Shown: positions 36,641 to 48,067 of the stretch, in pieces
Position numbering within the stretch: the first letter of the stretch is position 1
Layout: the number at the start of each line of letters is the position of its first letter
DNA from: Colletes latitarsis
Lineage: Eukaryota > Arthropoda > Insecta > Hymenoptera > Colletidae
DNA: 64,000 nt
NCBI RefSeq assembly: GCF_051014445.1
Contig: NC_135137.1
Location: forward strand, 28,645,501 to 28,709,500
Direction of reading: 5' to 3'
Notes under the pieces: model-generated
Database searches by the model: none
The model's input: only the letters and a program-made list of their open reading frames with translations
What the model was told of the DNA's origin: nothing
Program-made: the position numbers and the translations under genes

Positions 36641-36699
36641 TTTGTTTTTTAATTCATGATTTACGTCACATCGATCTTCGAGTCATTAACAACGACTTG
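36251..36699. repeat. Direct repeat pair of 45 bp within the transposase mosaic
   Basis: CATGTTTTACGTCGCATCGA at 36251-36295 recurs as CATGATTTACGTCACATCGA at 36655-36699, with 8 mismatches over 45 bp. Both correspond to the transposase segment just after the QDNAS motif, so 36655-36699 is a second Tc1 fragment head to tail with the first. Confidence 0.7.
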
Positions 36700-36985
36700 G
36701 TGCTGGGTTCTTTTCTTTTGGTGTGGTTATATTTTGTGGTATATGTTGGTTTCTTTTAGATATTTCAGGTTATTTTCTATATGTTTCTGTGACATCAAGG
36801 CTGTAGGTGATGTCATCTTGTATTTTTGTCTTTGGACGTTGTATCTTCTGCATTCATACAGTAGATGGTTGGTCGTTATGATTTTGTCGTATAGGTTACA
36901 GGTTGGTGGTTCGATTTTTTTCCATTAGGTGCTCGTGCAGTGAGTTTACAATGTCCTGTTCGTAACCTTGTTACAGTAATATTAT
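36700..36985 (-). pseudogene. LINE ORF2 C-terminal remnant
   Basis: Minus-strand translation shows RLRTGHCKLTAR, a motif typical of the region after the reverse transcriptase in R1/Jockey-type LINEs, then after a frame change NHLLYECRRYNVQRQK, the characteristic H-x3-E-C segment, and ends NNLKYLKETNIYHKI near 36715, resembling the extreme C-terminus of such proteins. An in-frame stop and frameshift separate the parts. The reverse transcriptase and endonuclease are absent, as in a 5'-truncated insertion. It joins a Tc1 fragment at about 36699. The plus-strand frame at 36656-36928 is its shadow. Confidence 0.75.
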
Positions 36986-37181
36986 TTCCTCAGAATATAC
37001 ACGTTGAATTTCATAAGCAGTAAGCTCGATACAAAAATCAAACGTCGAAATATAAATTCACTTCCTAGTAGACATGAGTTCTGGGAATCAAGTGTTTATT
37101 AGAAAGTAAGATGAGAAATTTTTCATCTCTTCGGTGGGTGTATCATTGAGACTAGTTAGTCAGCATAGAAATCTCGTAGAG
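36986..37181. other. Short unassigned interval
   Basis: May be further upstream LINE sequence with scrambled frames; I cannot support a reading frame. Confidence 0.4.
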
Positions 37182-37557
37182 AGATGGAAAAATTTTAATG
37201 GGAGATTTTAGAAGGCAAAATAAGACGAAAATCAAGAATACCAATTTGTTGATTGAGACTTCGTTAAAAAGTTATTAACGTTTAAAGTTCCGCTTGTAGA
37301 ACTGCAATCTGCGACAGCTGCTAGTGGTTCTCACTCAGAAAACTGTAAGGCTGTCGATACGTCAGTAAGTAGAGTTTCTTATGCTGAATGAGAACCACTG
37401 TAGCTGTTCGCAGATTGCCATTCTACAGACGGAACTTTAAACGTTAATAACTTTTTAACGAAGCCTCAATCAACAAATTGCTATTCTTGATTTTCGTCTT
37501 ACTTTGGTCTCTAGAATCCTCCACTAAAATTTTTCTCAGGAGTGGTCGAACACTTTG
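37182..37557. mobile_element. Family A foldback copy A5, near-complete hairpin
   Basis: The right end is GTGGTCGAACACTTTG followed by TA. The left arm starts inside the terminal repeat (GGAAAAATTTTAATGGGAGA), its outermost bases being lost. Unlike other copies the inverted match continues almost to the centre: 37182-37338 pairs with 37384 onward, leaving a loop of about 45 bp. The innermost 55 bp of each arm (around CAATCTGCGACAGCTG ... GTGGTTCTCACTCAG and its inverse) is not found in other copies here. Transcription from either side would give a long hairpin RNA. Confidence 0.88.
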
Positions 37558-37559
37558 TA

Positions 37560-38640
37560 TAATAAAAGACAATATAGAATAGATTAGTGCATATTCTATA
37601 GTTCCTAATAATACGTACAACAAAATTTGATATTAGTTTACTATGTTTCCGTATTATTTGAGGATCAAGCGAATTTGTGAACACTATCATTTTAGAGCAG
37701 TTAGTACACGTGTTGTTACCAATGACGTATAATCGAAACAAAAGTGTTGGAAATTACTGTGAGTGAAAATGAATTATTCTAATATTGATATGGCCAACAT
37801 CCATCTTATCTGTTTTTACACCTCCTTCTTTCTTTTATTCATTTACTCAAGGCTGTACAACCTGAGCCTCCTATGTGTTTAGAGAATCTGACGATTATAG
37901 ATCCTTATTAAAATTCTTCGATTTTCATTTTATCAATAAAGAAGAATATGACTTTAGCCTCAAGAAGCTCGTTCAGTTTTCGTCCTGTGACATACTATAT
38001 TTCACTTTAAGGGCATAGAATATTAATCGTTATTTGAATTTTAAATGAATATTTTTAATTTTTATTATTGCTTTTTCTTGCAATGTATTTTAAATTGCGT
38101 TTGCAACATTATATTGATTTTACGGTTTCGTTATTGTTTTCTGAGGAGGATCGAAACGTTGAAATAAAGTACCTACTGTACACAGTATCTAACATAGAAG
38201 CATGAATATTAGCTTGAGCAAAGCTAATAAAAACATTTTGACTCTTTCAAAAATTAATACATTGCTAAATATTTCCCAGATTACTTCTAAACACATGAAG
38301 GAAACCTAAATGCAGGGTATTAGGTACTCGTAAAACAAATCTATTCTTTCTCGTGGCCATTTCTTGTACGAACAAACGAAATTAAATAGTACACGTTTGA
38401 AAAATTATTTAAAACTAACTCGTACGTCAAGAGGTTAATAGGAACTAATAATAATTGTATACAAAGTATGCACGTGTTAATATTTCAATATCAAATACTT
38501 CTTTCTAACGTATTTCAATAGAATCTTCGATCATTATTATGTTTAGAAATTCAATTTAATAACAAGGATATTTGAACATGATTTGTTCTTCGATTAAACG
38601 GCAATTTATACTTTCTATACATCTCCAACTATTTGCATAA
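37560..38640. other. AT-rich non-coding stretch
   Basis: No gene. An inverted, diverged family H copy lies at about 38320-38450 (ATTCTTTCTCGTGGCCATTTC ... ACGTCAAGAGGTTAA). Confidence 0.5.
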
Positions 38641-39480
38641 AACTTTGCATAAATGGGACAGCTACTTAATTGTACCGAATTGATCAGTCCCCGATGTGTC
38701 TCAATTAACCGAAATTGACTGCATTAAATATTCTACGCTTTATCGACGCACGATCAAATGTATCCACTTTGTCAGTGTCAACGCATAACGTCGCATAAAG
38801 CAGTCACATTTTGCCGCGGATAAATTTACGTTGCAGTTTTCCGCGTGCATTAATTCCCGATTAATCGTAGGTAATGGCGATTATCAATGTCAAGCTCAGT
38901 TTCCTTCAGTCGTTCGTCTGGGTTTTCACTTGAATAAATTAGAGGAAACCTTCCCCGCGCGTTCCCGACGTCGCAGAAGCGAAGTTATCTCTTTCCCGAC
39001 TTTTCCGTGAATTATCTTCGCGTGCCCCGCGATATTCAGGAACGAACTTGGCAAAGTTGAAGCGACTCTTTCCCCTCGCATACTTGCGAGATTGGATAGT
39101 AATTACCCCGAAGGTGGAAGGTTATTCAGAACAATTTCATAATAGTCGTTCCTCAGTGCCACCCATGTTATTAATTTTCCGTTTATCAGGGGGCGAGATT
39201 TCAAAAGGCACGGACGAGGAAAATATAAAAGTTAACATCAAAGAACGCTTAATAGCTATCGTTAGCCGGATTGTTGAGCGAGGAAGAGGGGACAGGAGCG
39301 AAGTGTTTAAAAGTGTACAGTAATTTAATTTGATTCTCGACTCGTTCGATGACTACCACGTCGCATTCGCTCGCAAGAGTTTTCTACGAACATGTTTTCT
39401 TGAGAAATCTTTCGTCGAACGTAAACAATATCGTACAAATTACATGGCAGGAATGTTAGGTTTCACCCGATTGTGAGCGA
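38640..39480. other. GC-richer island, function unknown
   Basis: Non-repetitive GC-richer block holding the open frame at 38944-39323. Confidence 0.35.
38944..39323 (+). other. Unrecognised 126-codon open frame without ATG start
   Basis: The plus-strand frame is open from just after a TAG at 38941-38943 to TAA at 39321-39323. It has no early ATG; a TTG occurs at 39048. A weak acceptor (TTGAATAAATTAG) lies at its start. The middle includes LAYLRDWIVITPKVEGYSEQ and the end is charged (GGEISKGTDEENIKVNIKER). It could be a terminal exon, but frames this long arise in GC-richer DNA. No domain is recognised. Confidence 0.18.
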
Positions 39481-39929
39481 TTCGTTATAAAATAAAGTTT
39501 TGCAGATATTAAATATAGGTGATTAGAAAGCAACAGGAAAGGATCAAAATTTTTAATTGAGACAAGATTTCAACGAACTTTACTAACGTTATCATCTTTT
39601 CGTGCTGGATGATTACGGATTGTAGTAGCAGAATTTCGCTACTGCGTCCTTACAAATTTCTCACGGAGTTTTCGCTCGCATTCTTGTAACTTTCACTCAC
39701 GATTCCGCTCACGCGGCGTTTCATTACGTTTTGGGATGTTCAAAATTCCTCCCGGAGAGAAAATCAGCTTCAAAGTTGATTCTCGGAAGACCATCTACGG
39801 AAATGCGGACAATAATAACGTTCATTGAAGATGAGAAACTTCGCCATCCTTAGTAAGAGTTACACGTGTGATCAGACATAATTTCTCCAATGTTTTTTAA
39901 TAAAGCTAGTGTATATAGTTGATTCATAT

Positions 39930-40110
39930 TAACCCCTTGACGTATGATTTAATTTCAAATAATTTGGCAAACCCATACTATTTAATTTTGTTTAAATTTG
40001 TTTAACTGTTTGAAAATTTACTTGATGACGAGTGAGTAGCCTTCTGATTGTGAAACTTGACATCAAGAACTTATAACAAGTTAGTAATAATTTTGAAATC
40101 ATTTATATAG
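39930..40110. repeat. Dispersed family H, single copy
   Basis: TTAACCCCTTGACGTATGAT, AATTTCAAATAATTTGGCAAAC, TTTTGTTTAAATTTGTTTA and GATGACGAGTGAGTAGCC...ATCAAGAACTTATAACAAG match the family H units at 29041-29450. Confidence 0.7.
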
Positions 40111-40878
40111 TAAAAATTGAGCCGTAAATCTAACCAAACTCGAAGTAAACATGTTAAATAATGTCTTTACGAACAATGTACATGCCCCTCTGCCTCTCTT
40201 TCGTTGGTTTTAACAACGAGCCCTTCCATATTACGAATATTCGTCTTCATTCGTGGCTCGATCGAATGAAAAATAGTATGACGTAGCCTTTGACAGAGAA
40301 AAAGGACACACGCTCTACCTAAAACTCATTATTATCGGTCGTCAGAGGCACATTGTTCTAAAAACTGGCGGAAAAGTTCGTGCCGGCTCCTCCCGTGGCG
40401 CGACCTTTCACGACGTTAATTGGATTTCGACAAACGTATGCAAACAACCTAACAAAATGTATTTAATGCTTGATCGGCTGACATGTTCGAATTACAACAA
40501 AAGCAAGGGAATCAACAACGAAAATTAAAGTCGCAGTTCGTAAATTATTGGAGCCGAAGATGAGACGAAAAAATACCGAGTCATTTGGGGAAACAATGTC
40601 GTACAAAGTCAATATTTTAATGGCCAAACTTTATCAGTATATTTTATGGAATTAAATAAGAAAGCAACATTGTATGAACATAGGCCCTTGAAAGTTTCGT
40701 TAACAAGTTATGATGAAAATACAAATCATTTACATATTGTCTGTTTCACTGTGTTTAATCTTGTCTTCAAGAAAAAATTGTTAGCATTAATAACGCGCGT
40801 ATTTCAATGAATATATTTCTAACGATAGTGCTTTCTTTGAATAATTGTGTAATATTATATTGATGTGTTGTTAGCTTT
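40110..40878. other. Non-coding interval
   Basis: Mixed-composition sequence with no recognisable feature. Confidence 0.45.
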
Positions 40879-42475
40879 TTAAGGGGCAGTCTCATGTGAG
40901 ACCTCAAAAAAAATCAATTCATTTATTTCATTTTTTGAAAGTATACATACAGAGTGTTCGGCCACCCCTGGGAAAAATTTTAATGGGGGATTCTAGAGGC
41001 CAAAATAAGACGAAAATCAAGAATATTAATTTGTTGATGAAGGCTTCGTTAAACAGTTATTAACGTGTAAAGTTCCGACCGTATTGAATTTTTTTCTAGA
41101 AAATGGGTAGGATTTCAGAGGTATATCTATTGACCAAAAATGATTGTAATTGACTCCCACAACAGAAAATAATTTTTTTAGAATGATTTGGGAAATTTTT
41201 TTTTCGCCGAAAAATTTAGACACCTACCCCCTGTCGATTTTTCTTAAAAATTCGTTTTTTATTTTTAGCAATTTTGTTTGACGCCCTACAGAAAAGTTAT
41301 CTAATACTTTTTTGTATGTACTCATGAGCTCTACTTCAGAAAAAAGTTTCACTGAAATATATTCGCTATTGTAGGAGTTATGGCTGTTTGAAAATTGGAC
41401 CATTTTTATGGGGTTTTTCTCGTTTCGCGGGGTCAAGGACCAACTTTTCGAATATTTTTACAATTTGTACATATTCTCCATCAAAATACGCGTAGTTTGC
41501 TTTTTTAAACATTAAAATAGTCCAATCCGTTCAGAAGTTATGGCGTTTTAAAGATTCAGATGAAAATTCGGGCAGACATTTCTGGCCAGAAATTATATTT
41601 TCGGTAAGGATTTTTTTTCTCGAAACTGAGTGGGATTTCGGGGGTATGTCTGTTGACCAAAAATGCTTGCAATTGACCCCTGCAACTAAAAATAATTTTT
41701 CCAAGACCATTCGAAAGTCTTTTTTTTCACCCAAAACTTTCAGCACTTACTCGAATTTTTTTCTCGAAAGTGGGTAGGATTTCGGAAGTATGTGTATTCA
41801 GCAAAAATGATTGTAATTGACCCCCGCAACCGAAAATAATTTTTCCAGAACGATTTGAAATTTTTGAATTTAGTTGTTAATAACATTTTAATGAAGCCTC
41901 CGTCAACAAATTGGTATTCTTGATTTTCGTCTTATTTTGGCCTCTAGAATCTACTATTAAAAGTTTTCCCAGGGGTGGCCGAACATCCTGTATATCCATA
42001 TATAAAATTCAAAGTCGATTTTCTCGAAAATAAAGCCTCACATGAAAAATTGTTATTTTATATTTTAAACTTATTTTTTCATGTAGAATCACCCCCTTTT
42101 CATTTTTACCACCAGTTATTGAACACCCTGTGTAATATATTTAACTGTACATATTTAAGAATGTACTGTTAAATTTTGAGAGATAAATGTCAAGTATTGT
42201 GGTTTGTAGAACATTTTTTGTATTGCATAAAAATTTGTTTGACTTTTTCGATTTAGTCAACCTTGAGAGCTGCAATCATCTACGCCAGTGTTTACTGTGG
42301 GCGTGATGAAAACATGAAAAGCCAATAAAAATTATTGACAAATTTATTTTGTATTCCCAAAGGATAGTTAAGTAAATTGCGAAAATAAATAGTAGCATTG
42401 GATGTAACATTCAGTTTAAAAAAATGAATAAAGATGGTTAAATTTTGCAACGTACACACGAGACTGGCCCCTTAA
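40879..42475. mobile_element. TTAA-flanked transposon interrupted by family A
   Basis: The left end TTAAGGGGCAGTCTC and the right end, whose minus strand reads TTAAGGGGCCAGTCTC, are inverted repeats of about 15 bp, each beginning with TTAA. Removing the nested copy A6 leaves an element of about 550 bp. A TTAA target is used by the piggyBac and Kolobok superfamilies; the GGGG ends do not settle which. No transposase is present. The interior right part carries another terminus-like TTGAACACCCTGTG at about 42119. Confidence 0.7.
40950..41990 (-). mobile_element. Family A inverted-repeat transposon, copy A6 (full length, nested)
   Basis: Left end CAGAGTGTTCGGCCACC, right end GGTGGCCGAACATCCTG, TA on both sides. 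It sits inside the TTAA-flanked element, so it inserted later. The interior carries the recurrent frame intact (minus 41224-41436) plus two neighbouring open segments on the same strand (41026-41223, 41531-41746). No transposase motif is seen in any of them. Confidence 0.92.
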
Positions 42476-42479
42476 GCGA

Positions 42480-43190
42480 ATTAAAATTTTCTTTTGGCAG
42501 AGTGGTTCTTTCCCGCGACGTATTGATTCGCGAGAAAAAAAGAATTTCGATTTTCTAAACTGGCCAAGATGGTCTGCCTATCTTCCGTTCGTGCTCCTGA
42601 TTCCGACGATAAGGCGGAAAGACGTTCACTGTCCAACAATGGACAAACGGTGTCGCGCGGGGGTGGCGGTGACGATGCGGCCATCCGAAATCCGTTTCCC
42701 GTGGACGTGTCAACGCGGACAAACGACACGTCCGAGGGTATTTAGCGGATTCTCAGTCACGGTGTCAGAAATCGCGGCGGAAATGAAGGAAATACGGCGA
42801 GGATCGAGATAGCAGGCGATGACGTATCAAAGCCAGAGGTGAGACGACGAGGGCACCGACATAAGGGAGGGCCGCTGACGGGTCGTAAGATTGATTGGAG
42901 TCACGGGATGGAAAATTAACGGTCTAGTCTGGGTGGTGGTCCAGGGTTGGGCGAAAGGTGCAGGAAAGCGCCGTCGACGAGGGGAGCGTGACAGCCGCCG
43001 CATACTAATTCCCAACCTCTGGGGCCTGCGTTTCCTTCTCCTCGGTACCGACTATTTTAACCTCCCTTAACCGTCTACACACCCAGTCTGCGGGACAATG
43101 TCTTTCGATGGATCTACAGACTATACTTTAACCGTTGACGGTCCATGGAATCTCGGCAGGCACAATCTTCGATTCTTTCTTCAGTGAAAT
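42480..43190. other. GC-richer island with frames on both strands
   Basis: The minus-strand frames 42481-42729 and 42827-43015 and the plus-strand frame 42591-42812 are unrecognised. The first is Ser/Pro-rich and the second Arg/Pro-rich. None has convincing splice sites or a known domain. Confidence 0.35.
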
Positions 43191-43204
43191 ACAATGGTGT
43201 TCGC

Positions 43205-43969
43205 TTAAGGGGGTAGATTGTCATTTTTTAGACTTCTTTCGCGATTTTTTTTTTAATGAGAGGTACGCTATTTTGTACTGAGATTTGGCAAATATATTTA
43301 TTCACCTTATATGTACAATATTTTTTTCATTAAAAAATATTAAAAATTGTGAAAGGTATAACTTCTTGTTTGACATCCACGATAGACTGTCATTTTCTCG
43401 GCCTTTATTGTGATTTTTTTTTTTATTGATAGGTACGCTGTTTTGTACTGATATTTCGCAGATATATTTATTCATCTTATAAGTGTGCACAGTATTTTTT
43501 TCATCAAGAAATATTAAAAACTGTAGAAGGTATAATTTCTTGTTTGACATCCACGGTATTTCAAGATCTAGGGAACCGATTGACGTCGGAGATATAAAAA
43601 ATATTAAGTTTCATTATATTTTTTAATATGCTAAAGACAAAAGAAAGGTTAAAAAATAGAAGTTCGAAACTTGCAGAGCCGCCATTACTTTATTTATTCA
43701 TACACCCTTTCTAATGAAGATAGTTTAGTCCCCTCTATTTCAGATTAGCAAATCAGGTGGAATTGTGGAAGCCAGTGGAACACCTTTTTCAGAAGAGCCA
43801 TTAAATAAGAAATCATAAATCTCACAATTTTGAATATTTTTTTTATGAAAATGATACTATACATACTTATAAGATGAATAAATATATTTGCAAAATTTCA
43901 GTACAAAACAGCCTACCTACCATTAAAAAAGAATCACAAAAAAAGGTCTAAACAGCAATATCCTTTTAA
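43205..43969. mobile_element. TTAA-flanked inverted-repeat element with internal tandem duplication
   Basis: TTAAGGGGGTAGATTGTCAT at the left and, on the minus strand of the right end, TTAAAAGGATATTGCTGTTTAGACC start long inverted repeats (about 115 bp). These share TTTAGAC, GGTA(C/G)GCT, TTTTGTACTGA and GCAAATATATTTATTCA. The left part is duplicated in tandem with a period of 169 bp (43221 and 43390), so three copies of the arm exist, two direct and one inverted. No transposase. The minus frame 43302-43550 lies in the duplication and is not a gene. Confidence 0.8.
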
Positions 43970-43984
43970 ACGTCCTACGATACT

Positions 43985-44350
43985 AGCCAGCAATTTTTTC
44001 GAAAACTATTCTAGTTAGCAGAAAATGAAAGAGAAGAAAGTTAATTTCATATACGATTAAAAATTTGAAGAGTGAACAGTTCCGTCTTACGAGGCTACAT
44101 ATAGTAGTGTCCACTCAAATGTCTACGAAGTTACACATCCCCTCCGTTTTTTAAAATTCCTTGCTTGAGTTGAACAGTGTGAACTATACAGGGTGTTCAC
44201 GCTAGTACTAGTCAGCGATTTTGTGGAAAACTATTCTAATTAGAAAAACATCAAACAGAAAATAGTTTCACAGTTTCTTATGACCAATAGGACATTGTAT
44301 ATCAATTTTGCACATTAGTCCCCACAAATATCCATGTACTCATGTTTCTG
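43985..44350. mobile_element. Family D fragments (TA-type terminus plus related internal copy)
   Basis: At 44189 TACAGGGTGTTCACGCTAGT begins an apparent left terminus with the shared CAGGGTGTTC start. The inner sequence ACTAGTCAGCGATTTTGTGG/AAAACTATTCTAATTAG is matched by ACTAGCCAGCAATTTTTTCG/AAAACTATTCTAGTTAG at 43983-44020. A shorter match (ACTAGCCAGCATTTTTTTGAAAA) lies at 50242. No right end was found. Confidence 0.5.
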
Positions 44351-46320
44351 AAAAAATTGGACACGTAATACTTATCGAAGAGCTATTTTTTAGAACTCAT
44401 CTGCGTTTAGATTCAGCTCTAAAGCAACTAATAAAATTAACAGTAACGAAGCAGCCGACGGTAACGCATCCACAGCGAATCTGATTTAAATTCTACGCGC
44501 GATTTCGTGTGCGTTTCAAATGCTTTCGAGAATCTTAAAGAGCCCAAGTTCGTTCTTGGCGATCCCAAACAAATTCTACGAAGTCCTACAAACTTCTAAT
44601 TCGTTCTGATTTTAATACTAATCTTAACGTCTAAAGTTAACTAATTTCCTCGCATCGAGACACCCTCGAAAAGTCACGTTTCGGGGTTCCGAAACAATTG
44701 TATTGTAGATGCAGATCGTGAAGAAAATGCGTGCTTAATTCCTTTTCTTGGCTATTTTATACGTAAAATCCTGTTCGCGTTTCAAATTGTGCGCAAGGTT
44801 TAAAAATATATTTGTATATATTTCGCCCTAGATCCTCCCTTGAATTGACTCAGATAAGCCTTCATTCGTTTAACGCGAAACATACTTTATATTGTACATC
44901 CAGAAAAGGAGATTATCTTTCAATGTTTCTGAATTAGATAACAAATATTTGGAGTGAATGAAAACTATAAAAATAGAATTTATAACCCTGCCAGCATATT
45001 TAATTAAATAAAACCCACGCATATGTATTATTTCTTAATCAATTCATAAGTATTACTACATTATTGCATATATCATTTAAAGAAATGGATTTTTCTAGAC
45101 GTTGTTTACGTAGCTGAATTTTCAAAGGAACAAAATTATCGCATCTAAAATGTCTCTCGCAATTAATAGAATCTTAAATATTCAAGCAAATAGGTTTAAT
45201 TCCCAAAAGCTCCAGTTGTATGAAGAGCACCGATTACACGTCTCTTAGGAACTGTCCTTCATGAGTTCTTATGTAAGTTGTGTGTAACTTTATCCCACTC
45301 AGTCTCTGTTTCTTACTTTTGACTTGGCGGCGGTCGTCTTCAAAACGCAGTCAGCTCGTGGAATAAAATAGTTTCTAGACAGCACTGCTCTGTCTCGAGC
45401 AAGTGACGGAAATATCGTAATTAGTATTTAATATTTTCGACCCTAGTGTATGGAAAAATATGTTGATTTTAATAGATAAGATTCGTTGACGAGTAAATAG
45501 CCTAATGATTGTGATAGAGTCATCAAGAACTTGTAACGAGTCAGATTCGTTATTCTTTAGCAAAGGGTTAAATATTTACAAAGGCACTTTTATATGTATA
45601 ATTAATTTTATTCGTATCGTTAATAGAACTAGAGATTTCCAGTTACTAAACAGTAATAGAAATAGGACACTACGTGGGATAAATTACAAAGTAATTAGGA
45701 AAATTACCAGGTAGAAACTGTAACGATTTGAGATACGTTATTAAGAGATATCTAATCTCGATACCTTAATACCAGACTCTTAGCTTATATGTATAACTAT
45801 ATAAAATAGTATATATGTATACAGTAGATAAGCTTTAATTATACTCGACTGGAAATAATATTTTTATATGTATAACTTCTATCTATAACTATACAAAGTA
45901 GTTAAATTTTAATTATACTCGCCTGGAAATAATATTTTTCGACCAAATAATTACGTCACGAATACTTTAGAAATCTCGTGAATAAAATATTTTTTACAAA
46001 CGTAATATGAATTAAACACCAAGAAAATGTTTGAACCTGTTAATTTGCACGCAACAAAAGATGGACGAAATTACGAGTTTATTAAATCTTGTTCTTTCTC
46101 TAAGTAATCGTACACGTGTTTTCTTTACATTGGAAATACAAGTTCTTCCAAGGCAATGGAAAATATATAAAATATATAAAACAACTATAAAAACGCGACA
46201 CCTATGAAAGTTAAAATTTTTTTCAGGATTATAAATTTTCTTTTCATTAAAACATTGTTTCTTGACATTAGTTCGTTAATTGTATTTACATGCTCGTGCA
46301 TCGATCGTTCTTATTATGTT
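44350..46320. other. AT-rich non-coding stretch
   Basis: No gene. A family H copy is at 45400-45545 (TTGACGAGTAAATAGCC ... ATCAAGAACTTGTAACGAG). A two-copy tandem repeat of about 77 bp is at 45786-45940. Confidence 0.5.
45786..45940. repeat. Two-copy tandem duplication, unit about 77 bp
   Basis: TTTTAATTATACTCG(C/A)CTGG and AAATAATATTTTT recur, each preceded by TATATGTATAACT...TAACTATA...AGTA. AT-rich, non-coding. Confidence 0.75.
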
Positions 46321-47000
46321 CACTTTAATTTCACCGAATGCGCTGCTTAAAAATGCTTAACCAAGAGGCCTACACGAGGCTGTTGAAGCTTCACCGTGGC
46401 ATTAAAGGGAGTAGGGACAAAGTATCTCGAGGGAAATGGAGAGAGAGAGAGAGGTTGCAAAGAGGCAGGAACATGAACTTAATTCATTCGGACGTATAGA
46501 GGATTCTCAAACGAGACGAGGATGTTAATGAAACAACGAAGGGAGTCGTAATCGATAATAGCAACAAGTTTGATGTTACATCATTCCTGTATTTCGCGTT
46601 GTAATTTACGTGGTATTAATTTCCAACAGAGTAATGCTTGCAACTATGAAATTTTCGCTGTGTATCGTGTACACAAACAGGATTAATCGAATAAAAGATT
46701 ATTGTTCGTTTATCCGGCGCGTTGCATATTTTCTGTTTAATTAAAATTACTCGCGGCGGTGAAACGCGTTGGAAAATCCGCACCATCTTCGTGTATAATG
46801 TACACGTTAATTATTATACCAGATGTCATGGTTTTAGATTCAAATGCCCTTAACAGGAAGTTGTAATTTATGCTGAAATAATTACTCGGTTACATAAACT
46901 CATGTACTGAACTTCTCATAACCGAACTTCGAAAGTTGGAGAGAAGGCGGAATAAATTATGGGACCGCAAAAACTTTCTTTTAAGAAAATTCAACGCGTC
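46320..47000. other. GC-richer island, function unknown
   Basis: Non-repetitive GC-richer block with a (GA)n run at 46437-46453. No convincing frame. Confidence 0.35.
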
Positions 47001-48066
47001 TTGAACGTCAGAAATTAATATCAGTAATATACAAAATAGGTCGATGATTTTTTTTCAATATCGGTTGTTTAAAGCATTATTAAAAAGTAATGAAAAAAAA
47101 AAAAATGAAATATAATACAAAGGGAACTTTTAGGTGACATTAGTGATATTTATATTTTGTTTATTTAGATCGTCAAGGTAGCATAATACTCGTATTGTTT
47201 CTAGAAATAATTAATATTTAAAATTCTATTTTGACAGCGATCGAAGATAGAATTTAGCATTCTATGAAGTTTGTTATTAATATCACTGATTTATTTCTGC
47301 CGAAATTGTATCGAAATAACCACAAATCTGTAATTATTCTCTTCGCATTTTTCATAAACCTTTAAACGACCTATATTGGTAGAATATTTTTCCTTATTTA
47401 AACTCATTGAATATGCTCAAGTTTGGCTGCTAAAATCTGGAACATCCTATATGCAATGAAAAATAAAGATCCGTCTGGGGTTAAGAATAACCCGAATTCT
47501 GATTAAAATGTCTGTCCCATTTTGACTGGTAATTTCTACTATCTCTGACGAGTCTTTCTTTGTATTATACATTAAATGGGGTAACTGTCGACGGAATTAA
47601 TTAAAACAATCATCTTTATTCGTTTTCTATACTTAATTATTTAAACTAAACAGAGTTAGTATTAGAAAATACCAAGATATATTAATAACCTGAAACTCAC
47701 CTAATAATAGTAATCAACCATAGTAAAATTAAACAAAAAGGTAATAATCAATATGCATTTGTTAAGCTTAACAAATAGATAATGTTGAAGAGCAAATAGT
47801 ATTAAAAATCATACAATCTTATAACATTCATTCGTTTCAATAACAAGTAAAGAAATCTTTCTCCGTTTTTTAATTGATATATTTATGTCACAAATGTTTA
47901 AAATGCTTTTGTACAGAGGATAGTATAGAATTAATATTAGTATATGATCGATGCAGGTTAGATTACTCGAATAGCTTATACGTTTCTCCATTATTGGAGC
48001 TAAATAGATCTAAACACAATTATGGAAAGGAAACTCGAAGAAAAGAAATCCTTGTTTCACATATGA
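47000..48066. other. AT-rich non-coding stretch
   Basis: No gene; it carries the second family C terminal fragment at about 47395-47452. Short frames at 47809-47991 and 47874-48077 are unconvincing, the latter reading into family A copy A7. Confidence 0.5.
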
Positions 48067-48067
48067 A

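Noticed and set aside
36656..36928. 90-codon plus-strand hydrophobic frame
   Set aside because: It is the shadow of the LINE and Tc1 remnants, which read sensibly on the minus strand.
41026..41746. Three consecutive minus-strand frames inside copy A6 as a transposase gene
   Set aside because: No DDE, helix-turn-helix or zinc-binding motif. The segments are family A subrepeats and are not kept together as one frame in other copies.
43302..43550. 82-codon frame with an internally repeated peptide
   Set aside because: The peptide repeat reflects the 169-bp DNA duplication in the TTAA element.
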